DNA of 64,000 bases. It comes from Bacteroides sp. 224 (lineage in GTDB: Bacteria > Bacteroidota > Bacteroidia > Bacteroidales > Bacteroidaceae). The position numbers and the translations under genes are program-made. Below are positions 42,210 through 49,307 of this stretch, piece after piece. The notes under the pieces were generated by a model. The model had not been told where the DNA came from. It did no database searches and saw only the letters and a list, made by a program, of their open reading frames with translations. The stretch is taken from contig NZ_QVMK01000034.1 in assembly GCF_010500995.1 (NCBI RefSeq), positions 42,646 through 106,645 of the forward strand, written 5' to 3'. How positions within the stretch are numbered: the stretch's first letter is position 1; each line of letters starts with the position of its first letter.

Positions 42210-43301
42210 TTATTGTATGGATGATACTATTAATCCGATTCCGCGTTGCGAAGCTATAAATGCCCCGCCCAGCACTCTTTTTCCGTCATAAAACACAGCA
42301 GATTGCCCCGGAGTAATGGCAGAAGCTTCTTCCAGAAAATGCACCAGCAGTTGCCCGTTTTCCAATCGGCTTACCTCGCACGAGATTGGTTTGCTGCGAT
42401 AGCGTATGCGCACAGTCAGTTTCTTACAAGCAAAGAACTCGTCTTCGTTCACAACATTGGGATTCTCTATCAGCATATACTCCGCTTTTAGCTGCTCTGC
42501 ATCGCCCAGCATAACTGTATTCTTATTGGGATTAATCTTCAATACATACGCCGGCTTACCGAGTGCAATTTCCAATCCTTTTCGCTGACCGATGGTGTAG
42601 TAAGGAAATCCTTTATGCTGCCCTAACTTCACCCCTTCCGAGTTTACAAACCAACCGGCACCTATTTCTTTATCTATATCTGCATCATGCTCGCGCAAGA
42701 AATCGCGATAGTCTCCTTCAATAAAACAAACTTCCATACTCTCTCCTTCTTGCGCCTTGGCTTCAAATCCTTTCTCTTTTAAATATTCGCGCACTTTTAC
42801 TTTGGTATAGTTCCCTAAAGGGAAAATACATCGCCTCAGAACATCCTGCCCCAATCTCCACAAAAAATAAGATTGATCTTTCTTTTCATCATCACCGGCC
42901 ACGATATAAATATTTCCGTTATGTTCTTCCAAACGAGAGTAATGTCCGGTAGAAATCCAGGCACAATTCAGTTTATCTGCCCACTCGGTCAGTATTCTGA
43001 ATTTGAATAAGGGGTTGCACACCACGCAAGGGTTGGGAGTTCGCCCCTGCTTATACTCATCAATAAAATACTTTACGATGGTATCTTTGAAGGGAATTCG
43101 TTCATCAGCTATGTGGTGTTCAATTCCTATTTTATCGGCCAGTAGTTTGGCATCTTCGGGAGCCTCTCCCCACACCCTCATGGTAACTCCCACTACTTCA
43201 TATCCTTGTTCCAGCAGCATCAGGCAGGTAGCGCAACTGTCTATCCCGCCGCTTATACCCACCAGTACACGCTTATTTGGTTCTTTCATGTCTTTCTTCA
43301 T
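42210..43301 (-). CDS. mnmA: tRNA-specific 2-thiouridylase MnmA family
   Basis: 363 residues. The PP-loop reads VGISGGIDSCATC (about 14-26), the first catalytic Cys is in TPNPCVVCNPLFKF (about 91-95) and the second in EVCFIEGDYRDFL, followed by FPYYTIGQRKGL. It makes the 2-thio group of U34 in tRNA. The start may be Met5 (43289), because the -7 box at 43310-43317 leaves only a few bases before Met1. Bacteroides genomes often carry more than one MnmA-like gene, so this may be a paralogue. Confidence 0.92.
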   Translation of the reverse strand: MKKDMKEPNKRVLVGISGGIDSCATCLMLLEQGYEVVGVTMRVWGEAPEDAKLLADKIGIEHHIADERIPFKDTIVKYFIDEYKQGRTPNPCVVCNPLFKFRILTEWADKLNCAWISTGHYSRLEEHNGNIYIVAGDDEKKDQSYFLWRLGQDVLRRCIFPLGNYTKVKVREYLKEKGFEAKAQEGESMEVCFIEGDYRDFLREHDADIDKEIGAGWFVNSEGVKLGQHKGFPYYTIGQRKGLEIALGKPAYVLKINPNKNTVMLGDAEQLKAEYMLIENPNVVNEDEFFACKKLTVRIRYRSKPISCEVSRLENGQLLVHFLEEASAITPGQSAVFYDGKRVLGGAFIASQRGIGLIVSSIQ

Positions 43302-43309
43302 CTTGAATA

Positions 43310-43317
43310 CAAAGATA
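43310..43317 (-). promoter_or_regulatory. Candidate -7 box for mnmA
   Basis: It reads TATCTTTG on the minus strand, 9 nt before the first ATG and 21 nt before the second, favouring the second. Confidence 0.5.
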
Positions 43318-43391
43318 CATTCTTATCTTTTATATGAAATGTATTCTATGTATCTTTCCACTTCATCTAATTTTATTTTCCGGGTTTTTGC

Positions 43392-43423
43392 CAGTAGCAA
43401 ACAAATTATTACTTGCTACTGTA
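43392..43423. repeat. Short inverted repeat in the mnmA-CDGSH gap
   Basis: CAGTAGCAA and TTGCTACTG form 9-nt arms around an AT-rich loop of about 12 nt. It lies upstream of the three long inverted repeats and may be a small hairpin. Confidence 0.6.
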
Positions 43424-43461
43424 GAATTGTTTGCTTCAAAGCAGTTTGGAAAGAATTGAAT

Positions 43462-43564
43462 TTGAACCACAGAGTTACGCAGATTAACGCAGAGGATTAA
43501 GTTTTAGTTCTATGCAGCATTGCATCAAAAACTCTGTGTTAATCTGCGTAACTCTGCGGTTCAA
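43462..43564. repeat. Inverted repeat IR-8, same family as IR-1
   Basis: 33-nt arms, 43462-43494 and 43532-43564, pair with two mismatches around a 37-nt loop. The arms match those of the element at 28946-29030 almost base for base (CAGAGTTACGCAGATTAACG), but the loops are unrelated. Confidence 0.9.
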
Positions 43565-43598
43565 TATAACTCAAAAGAAGATAGATACACGGAAAACG

Positions 43599-43683
43599 CG
43601 GAATGAGCAGAAACACGCGGAATTATTTTTTTCTTGCGACATAAGGACGAATATATATCTTCCGCGTTCATCCGCTCATTCCG
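43599..43683. repeat. Inverted repeat IR-9 (CGCGGAATGAGC family)
   Basis: 24-nt arms, 43599-43622 and 43660-43683, pair at about 20 positions. It is the second of three different inverted repeats in one 630-nt divergent gap. Confidence 0.8.
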
Positions 43684-43740
43684 TTTTTTCAGCGTACCCA
43701 TTTCAACTTAACTCATAACGGTTCGGAAAGGAGGACTTTT

Positions 43741-43847
43741 CACCACAGATTACGCAGATTTTCACAGATTAAATTATTCCACTACAAAACCAAAGAGGAC
43801 AGAACTTTTAGTTAATAATCTGTGAAAATCCGTGTTAATCTGTGGTG
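43741..43847. repeat. Inverted repeat IR-10 (CACAGATTACGCAGATT family)
   Basis: The left arm 43741-43771 and right arm 43816-43847 pair with a few mismatches and one indel around a 44-nt loop. Arm words resemble IR-4. Confidence 0.85.
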
Positions 43848-43931
43848 AATTAGCTCAAAACTGAATTAAAATAAGTAAAACCAAAACCATTCCCTTGTTT
43901 ATTCTGTTATTATTTCATTAAGCAACATTTT

Positions 43932-44672
43932 ATGATAAACCGTTTAGAGAAAATAGTAAAAGAAACAGGTAGCAAGCAAGCACCCGAAGAATTCTATATT
44001 AAGGTAAGCGCCCAAGGCCCCTACCTGGTATATGGAAATCCACCTATTGTTCAGGAAACATTCGTTCCAAACAAAGAAGGGCTGCCCTGGGAGTATTGCC
44101 AAGGGCTAAAATTCGATTATACCACTAAAGTAGCTGCCCTATGTCGTTGCGGAGCTTCCAAAAAGCATCCTTTCTGCGATGGCTCTCATAAAGAGGCAGA
44201 TTGGAATCCGGAAGAGACAAGCGATAAACGCCCCATCCTGGAAGATAGTAAGGAGTACAAAGGACCTAACCTGGTATTGTCCGACAACCGGAAATTTTGT
44301 GCCCTTGCCCGTTTTTGCGACTCTCATGGAACAGCGTGGAAGCTTGCCAAGAAAGCTCAAACCGAAGAAGAAAAGGAACTTGCCCGCCACTCCGCGGGAT
44401 ATTGTCCGGCAGGCAGATTACTGTTATATGACAGGGAAAAGCAGGAAGTTTACGAACCTGAGTTTAAGCCTTCCATCGGAGTACTGGAAGATCCTACCTT
44501 GAAAGTTAGCGGCCCACTATGGGTAAAAGGCGGCATTCGTATTGAAAGCGCCGATGGAGAAAGCTATGAAATAAGGAATCGGGTAACACTGTGCCGTTGC
44601 GGCAAATCGCGGAATAAGCCCTTTTGCGATGGGGCGCATGTGGACAAATCCCGGTTTGCCCTACCACAGTAG
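43932..44672 (+). CDS. Double CDGSH iron-sulfur domain protein
   Basis: 246 residues with two CDGSH motifs: CRCGASKKHPFCDGSH (about 63-78) and CRCGKSRNKPFCDGAH (about 222-237), each with the Cys-x-Cys...Cys...His ligands of a [2Fe-2S] cluster. Between them lies a region with further Cys residues (FCALARFCDSHGTAW and AGYCPAGRLLLYD), as in the DUF1271-type ferredoxin-like insert of related proteins. The role is probably redox or Fe-S handling; the partner is unknown. A hairpin terminator overlaps its stop. Confidence 0.92.
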   Translation: MINRLEKIVKETGSKQAPEEFYIKVSAQGPYLVYGNPPIVQETFVPNKEGLPWEYCQGLKFDYTTKVAALCRCGASKKHPFCDGSHKEADWNPEETSDKRPILEDSKEYKGPNLVLSDNRKFCALARFCDSHGTAWKLAKKAQTEEEKELARHSAGYCPAGRLLLYDREKQEVYEPEFKPSIGVLEDPTLKVSGPLWVKGGIRIESADGESYEIRNRVTLCRCGKSRNKPFCDGAHVDKSRFALPQ

Positions 44673-44684
44673 AAGCTAACCGGG
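44650..44684 (+). terminator. Intrinsic terminator overlapping the CDGSH gene stop
   Basis: CCCGGTTTGC pairs with GCTAACCGGG around a loop that contains the stop codon, followed by ATTATTTTAG. It separates the gene from the convergent nucleotidyltransferase gene. Confidence 0.7.
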
Positions 44685-44704
44685 ATTATTTTAGATCTAT
44701 TTTA

Positions 44705-45607
44705 TCAAAACAGTTTGGCGGGGTATTCTCCTGCATCAATCAATGCCTGAATCTTATCTACCACACCTTGGCGATCTTCGGCATAAGTTACTCCAAACCA
44801 TTTAGAGGTAGTATCCAACACTTTTACGCGGGCAGTACCTTCTACAATTAGTTTGTTTACCATCAATGGAATAAAGAACTCACTCTTCAGGTTACTCATG
44901 TTTTCTTTCAGGAAGTCTACAAAGAAGTCTTCCGAGTATTGGAAGTAATCGGGAGTGAATCCCCACATATTCATAGAAACAGGGGTATTATCAGCAATCG
45001 TTACCAATTGTCCGTTCTCGTCGGTGAAAGAAACTTTTCCATCTATACGTTCAATAGCTGTGCGCTCTACCACAGTAGTCAGATAGCCGTTTGCATCGGT
45101 TTCGCATACGCCACGAGCCACCGTTCCGCTTTCGCTCAATGTATTGCCCACGCGATAGCCTACCATGCAGTAGTCATTCTTCTTTCCTTCCATCTCTGTT
45201 AATTGCTTGCCCAATACAGCAAAGCTATCACGTCCGTAGAAATCGTCGGCATTGATTACGGCAAATGGTTCGTTGATAACATCTTTTCCCATTAGTACGG
45301 CATGATTGGTTCCCCACGGTTTCACACGGCCTTCGGGCACTTCGAATCCTTGTGGAAGGCTATCTAAAGCCTGGAATACCACTTCAACCGGAATATGATT
45401 TTCGTATTTGCTAATGATCTTTTCGCGGAAATCCTTTTCAAAGTCTTTACGAATTACGAAAACAACTTTGCCAAATCCACCACGAATTGCATCGAAAATG
45501 GAATAGTCCATAATCGTTTCTCCATTAGGACCCAGTCCGTCGAGTTGTTTCAAACCTCCGTAGCGGCTTCCCATTCCGGCCGCAAGCACAAATAATGTAG
45601 GCTTCAT
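44705..45607 (-). CDS. Sugar-phosphate nucleotidyltransferase-like protein
   Basis: 300 residues. The N-terminal NTP-binding loop is LAAGMGSRYGGLKQLDG (about 8-24) and the metal-binding strand VINADDFYG is near 117-125. The fold is that of NTP_transferase proteins such as glucose-1-phosphate thymidylyl- or uridylyltransferases, but the second half is distinct, and the sugar or acceptor cannot be read. No sugar-pathway genes are adjacent. Confidence 0.88.
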   Translation of the reverse strand: MKPTLFVLAAGMGSRYGGLKQLDGLGPNGETIMDYSIFDAIRGGFGKVVFVIRKDFEKDFREKIISKYENHIPVEVVFQALDSLPQGFEVPEGRVKPWGTNHAVLMGKDVINEPFAVINADDFYGRDSFAVLGKQLTEMEGKKNDYCMVGYRVGNTLSESGTVARGVCETDANGYLTTVVERTAIERIDGKVSFTDENGQLVTIADNTPVSMNMWGFTPDYFQYSEDFFVDFLKENMSNLKSEFFIPLMVNKLIVEGTARVKVLDTTSKWFGVTYAEDRQGVVDKIQALIDAGEYPAKLF

Positions 45608-45659
45608 AATTAGGTGTTATTTTTTAGAATTAGTAATTTGTTTATTGCATTTTGCGTTG

Positions 45660-45667
45660 CAAAAGTA
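45660..45667 (-). promoter_or_regulatory. Candidate -7 box for the nucleotidyltransferase gene
   Basis: It reads TACTTTTG on the minus strand, 52 nt before the ATG and just before the MscS-gene stop. Confidence 0.5.
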
Positions 45668-45683
45668 CGAAAATACAAGAATA

Positions 45684-46952
45684 TTAATAGCTCTTAGACA
45701 GATTTTGGAAGTCACTTCCCGAAGGATTCTGATAAACCTTCAAATCAAAGTAAGGAATCACCGACAATACATGATCGAAAACATCGGCTTGTATTCCTTC
45801 ATAAAGCACCCATGCTGTGGTATTTGTAAAGAAGTACAATTCTAACGGCATCCCTTTTTCGGTAGGTTGTAATTGGCGTACCATACAAGTCATTTCATGG
45901 TTTACCGAAGGATGTTTACTCAGGTAATTATTCAGGTAAGCTCTGAATACCCCTAAGTTCGTCTGGCGTCTTCCATTCACCACTACAGAATTATCTACAT
46001 TATGATCTTTGTTATATTCGCTCAACGCTTTTTCTTTATCATCTATATATTCAGACAGGATTTGTATTTTCTGGTATCTATCGAGCATCTCTTCCGAGCA
46101 GAATTTTACGCTACTCATATCTATATAGATAGCACGTTTAACCCGTCGCCCACCGGATTCTACCATACCCCGCCAGTTTTTGAAAGAGTCTTTCATAAGC
46201 AATGTAGGAGGAATGGTAACAATGGTTTTATCCCAGTTTCTTACTTTTACGGTGTTTAAGGTTACTTCTATTACATCACCGTCTACACCATATTTAGGCA
46301 TCTCAATCCAGTCGCCCACTCTAAGCATATCGTTTGCTGTAAGCTGAATGCCCGATACGAATCCCAGAATACTATCCTGAAAGATCAACATTAAAATAGC
46401 TGCCGAAGCTCCAAGTCCGGTTAACAGTATAGCCGGGTTCTTATCAATCAGTATGCTGACAATAGCAATGCCTGCAATGAAATAAATAACGATTTGAAAG
46501 GTTTGCAATAATCCCTTCAATGGCCTGTCGCGAAATTCCTCTTTCGAATTATAAACAGTAAAGCAAGCCGTTAATAATTCGCTCAGGAAACGAGCAAACA
46601 TAGCGATAATATATACCATGCAGAGGCGCTGAGCTACTACCAAAGCCGTAACCCCTTCTTCGCCCGTAGGTTTAAATACAATGGGGAAAAGCACATATAA
46701 AAGAATAGGCGTTATCAGTCCCAGCAGTTTTCCAATTACTTGGGGGCTAAATATAATATCATCCCAGGTTGCTTTGGTGTTTTTTACAATTCGCTGTATT
46801 ATTCCTAATATAATACGCACACACACTTTTTCTATAAAAAGTGCCAAAGCTATAAGCACTAAAACTATGACGACAGTAGATACTATGCCTGTTACATTCT
46901 CACTCAGTCCTAACGATAAAAGGGACTCACGTAAATACTCAATTATTCTCAT
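45684..46952 (-). CDS. MscS-family mechanosensitive ion channel
   Basis: 422 residues: about five membrane segments in the first 200 residues, ending in the pore-lining helix ILLTGLGASAAILMLIFQD, then the MscS beta domain with GDWIEMPKYGVDGDVIEVTL and NWRGMVESGGRRVKRAIY. The length and beta-domain insert resemble the YbdG/MscM subgroup. It protects against osmotic downshock at the inner membrane. Confidence 0.93.
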   Translation of the reverse strand: MRIIEYLRESLLSLGLSENVTGIVSTVVIVLVLIALALFIEKVCVRIILGIIQRIVKNTKATWDDIIFSPQVIGKLLGLITPILLYVLFPIVFKPTGEEGVTALVVAQRLCMVYIIAMFARFLSELLTACFTVYNSKEEFRDRPLKGLLQTFQIVIYFIAGIAIVSILIDKNPAILLTGLGASAAILMLIFQDSILGFVSGIQLTANDMLRVGDWIEMPKYGVDGDVIEVTLNTVKVRNWDKTIVTIPPTLLMKDSFKNWRGMVESGGRRVKRAIYIDMSSVKFCSEEMLDRYQKIQILSEYIDDKEKALSEYNKDHNVDNSVVVNGRRQTNLGVFRAYLNNYLSKHPSVNHEMTCMVRQLQPTEKGMPLELYFFTNTTAWVLYEGIQADVFDHVLSVIPYFDLKVYQNPSGSDFQNLSKSY

Positions 46953-47044
46953 TACTTTATTATATATTAAATAGGTAAGTAGGTATTCAAAATTAATTAA
47001 TGTAAGTAGTAGGTATGCAAAATTAATTCATAGTATGAGAAAGT

Positions 47045-47167
47045 CCCCCTCCGCCCTTTGGGCACCTCCCCCTTGCAGGGGAGGAATTCCTGCGGCATCG
47101 AGGACTTGGCTTCGGCGCCTCGCCGATCCTCCCCTGCAAGGGGGAGGTGCCCAAAGGGCGGAGGGGG
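47045..47167. repeat. Perfect 41-bp inverted repeat IR-11
   Basis: The arms 47045-47085 and 47127-47167 are perfectly complementary over 41 nt (start CCCCCTCCGCCCTTTGGGCA). The 41-nt loop forms a smaller hairpin of its own. The preceding 46957-47040 holds a direct repeat with AAAATTAATT. It lies between two same-strand genes. Confidence 0.93.
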
Positions 47168-47197
47168 CAATGATATAAACCAATCATGAACACTTAC

Positions 47198-48202
47198 TTA
47201 TTCAATTAAACTATCTACAAATTTTTTCAGATCGTTGCGCAACCATTGATAGTGGTACAACCCTTTATATCCTATATTCTTTTTTAATACAACTCCTACA
47301 TTTAACTGGCTGTTTTGGTAAGAGGTCAGCTCGTTGCGATATTGCTCTCCATGCCCTGCCAGTCTTTTTATTTCATCTTCGCGTTCTCTTCTGAGCACTG
47401 TGCAAATTGGAATGAGCAGTTTCAAAACTACGTTATCCATCAAATGATGCCCTTGAATATATAAGTATGTGGTTTCGGGAGAGAGTCCTAATTCGCTTAA
47501 CTCCCCTCCCAGCGCCTTTACTTTGGCAGTTAGTGTGGGGTGTTGTTTCTCCAGTTCCAGCAATTTATGATTCACCCTCTCGCGCAGTTCATCAATGCTC
47601 GAATACGGATCTCTTAAACGTACTCCCCGCAAACAGGTACATTTATTAAAATCGTACATCGGAAAAGTATACGTATCTTTATTACGATAGAACCAGATTA
47701 CCCACAAGAATAAAGGATACACTGTTTGAGAATAGCGAATGATGTATTTATCGAAATCGAGCAGGCGTTTATCATTCAGTGTAGCCTGCACACATACATT
47801 ATGAAGGCTCTCTGCATAACAACGATAATTCTCAATGGCATAAGAATAGGTTTGGAAAATAAAAGAGTTCTCATTGATCTTTCGCGAAGTAACCGTAGCC
47901 CTCTGTAGCAGAAAATCAAAGTCGCTATCTACACAGGCTATCAGGCTCCTCCCCAATTGCTCCGTATTCAGTGTATTCAATAGCACCATTTTCTTTCCTT
48001 TAGAAAGAGAAGTGGCCGAAGGGAGCATTACCTGAAAGTAATGTTCCTCTGTTTCAAATTCATTGAGCAGTGTTTTCCAGAAAGCCACATCTTCATAGCT
48101 TTCTACATAAGCTATTATTCGCCGGCGGGTTTTCCGGGGATAGAATTTACGAGCCGCATCAAAATAAGAAGAGCTGACGTTATCTTTTAGTTTTTTAGCC
48201 AT
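47198..48202 (-). CDS. DUF4435 (TOPRIM-like) protein, partner of the AAA ATPase
   Basis: 334 residues. The N-terminal TOPRIM-like core shows RIIAYVESYEDVAFWKTLL with Glu34 and LIACVDSDFDFLL with Asp92 and Asp94 (the DxD pair), then SYAIENYRCYAESL. This matches DUF4435, found in the AriB effector of the PARIS anti-phage system and in related OLD-like pairs. The C-terminal half is helical and basic. The gene starts 3 nt after the ATPase gene, so the two form one unit. Nuclease activity is inferred from the conserved acidic residues. Confidence 0.88.
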   Translation of the reverse strand: MAKKLKDNVSSSYFDAARKFYPRKTRRRIIAYVESYEDVAFWKTLLNEFETEEHYFQVMLPSATSLSKGKKMVLLNTLNTEQLGRSLIACVDSDFDFLLQRATVTSRKINENSFIFQTYSYAIENYRCYAESLHNVCVQATLNDKRLLDFDKYIIRYSQTVYPLFLWVIWFYRNKDTYTFPMYDFNKCTCLRGVRLRDPYSSIDELRERVNHKLLELEKQHPTLTAKVKALGGELSELGLSPETTYLYIQGHHLMDNVVLKLLIPICTVLRREREDEIKRLAGHGEQYRNELTSYQNSQLNVGVVLKKNIGYKGLYHYQWLRNDLKKFVDSLIE

Positions 48203-48205
48203 AAC

Positions 48206-49039
48206 CTAAACCCTATCTTCTACAACCGTAGAAATATCACTCACCTCGGTCACAGCATCGAGCCAGCCTTCCATGATTACAGCCGGCGAGTGTGTGGTTA
48301 GTATCATCTGCACATTAGGGTTCAACTCGCGGATCATAGCAATAAGCTTCTGTTGCCATTCTATGTGTAGCGAAGCCTCCGGTTCGTCCATAAACAACAC
48401 ACAGTGTTCATTGTTTCTCACCAATACAGTTAAAAGAATAACCAGCATTTGCTTCTCTCCCGATGATAGTTTATCGGGGAATAACAACTCATTATTCTGA
48501 AAAAACGCAATATCATTCCTTTTACGATCGATGGTTTTGTTGGTATACCCGAATAAGCTGTCCACCATATCCTGGAATTTACGTTTCGCCAACGATAAAT
48601 CGGCAGCTTTGCTGCGTTGCTCTTCGTCGTTGCTATTCAGGAGTTCAATCATTTGGTTTCCTATATTCACTTGGTAATCCAGGTATTTCCGCTGAAGCAA
48701 GTACAGTTGCCAATCCAGTTCGGATTTCACGTATTCGCCCGGAATGCGGGTAGCAATGTCGCCGGATATCAGCGGTCTGTCGTAACTACGAATTACATCA
48801 TAAGGAATGAAAGTTGCTTGCGGATCATCAAAAAACACACGTACTCCATTCTTAATATCGCTCTTTACTTCGCCCGTTTGCTCCAGGTAATGAACCGACC
48901 GATTAAGAATAGTACTCTTCCCTACTCCATTGATGCCCGAAAGGATGTTTACTTCCGGGTTTAACTCCCATACAATGTTCAATCTGCCCCAAAGCCGATC
49001 TATCTCTATTCGTTGGATGTATTTAGCTTGCTTTTCCAT
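48206..49039 (-). CDS. AAA/ABC-type ATPase, partner of the DUF4435 protein
   Basis: 277 residues, compact SMC/OLD-like ATPase: Walker A GINGVGKS (35-42), signature LSSGEKQ (191-197), Walker B VLFMDEPEAS (214-223, Asp218-Glu219) and the H-loop TTHSPAVI (His250). An insertion of about 130 residues between Walker A and the signature carries a coiled coil. It is the first gene of the two-gene unit. The order ATPase then DUF4435 is that of PARIS (AriA-AriB), but this ATPase is shorter than I expect for AriA, so the match is at architecture level. Confidence 0.9.
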   Translation of the reverse strand: MEKQAKYIQRIEIDRLWGRLNIVWELNPEVNILSGINGVGKSTILNRSVHYLEQTGEVKSDIKNGVRVFFDDPQATFIPYDVIRSYDRPLISGDIATRIPGEYVKSELDWQLYLLQRKYLDYQVNIGNQMIELLNSNDEEQRSKAADLSLAKRKFQDMVDSLFGYTNKTIDRKRNDIAFFQNNELLFPDKLSSGEKQMLVILLTVLVRNNEHCVLFMDEPEASLHIEWQQKLIAMIRELNPNVQMILTTHSPAVIMEGWLDAVTEVSDISTVVEDRV

Positions 49040-49067
49040 GGTTTATTCCTTATTGTAAGGTGAATGG

Positions 49068-49075
49068 CAAATTTA
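49068..49075 (-). promoter_or_regulatory. Candidate -7 box for the AAA-DUF4435 unit
   Basis: It reads TAAATTTG on the minus strand, 29 nt before the ATG. Confidence 0.5.
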
Positions 49076-49179
49076 ACTATTTTAGGCCAAGCTCTCTAAT
49101 AAACGCTTTAAAATTGCATTGTTTTTGCTATTTCTGTTTAAGAAGTGGTGTGTATTATGCACAGGCACTAACAGAAATC

Positions 49180-49296
49180 CCCGACCACGCTTGGTCGGGG
49201 CTTAGCAAAAAACCTATTTATTTACAGAACCGCGCTTCGCAGCGAGGCATGCTGACATCTATTCCGGGAACTTATAGCCCCCGCCCGGAACGGGGG
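49180..49296. repeat. GC-rich hairpin cluster after the pilus operon
   Basis: CCCCGACCA/TGGTCGGGG (49180-49201) is a perfect 9-nt stem with a 4-nt loop, and CCCCCG/CGGGGG (49278-49296) is a second stem; a GCGCTTCGC element lies between them. The GCGCTTCGC word is shared with the hairpins at 19116-19172. Neither stem has a T-run after it on the minus strand. Confidence 0.65.
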
Positions 49297-49307
49297 TTAG
49301 GGGTTAG

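Noticed and set aside
43741..43847. tRNA-like structure suggested by the strong pairing in the mnmA-CDGSH gap
   Set aside because: The pairing is one long hairpin; there is no cloverleaf, T-loop or CCA-adjacent acceptor.
47198..49039. Firm call of PARIS defence genes
   Set aside because: The two families and their order match, but the ATPase is short and no other defence genes are near; only architecture-level similarity is supported.
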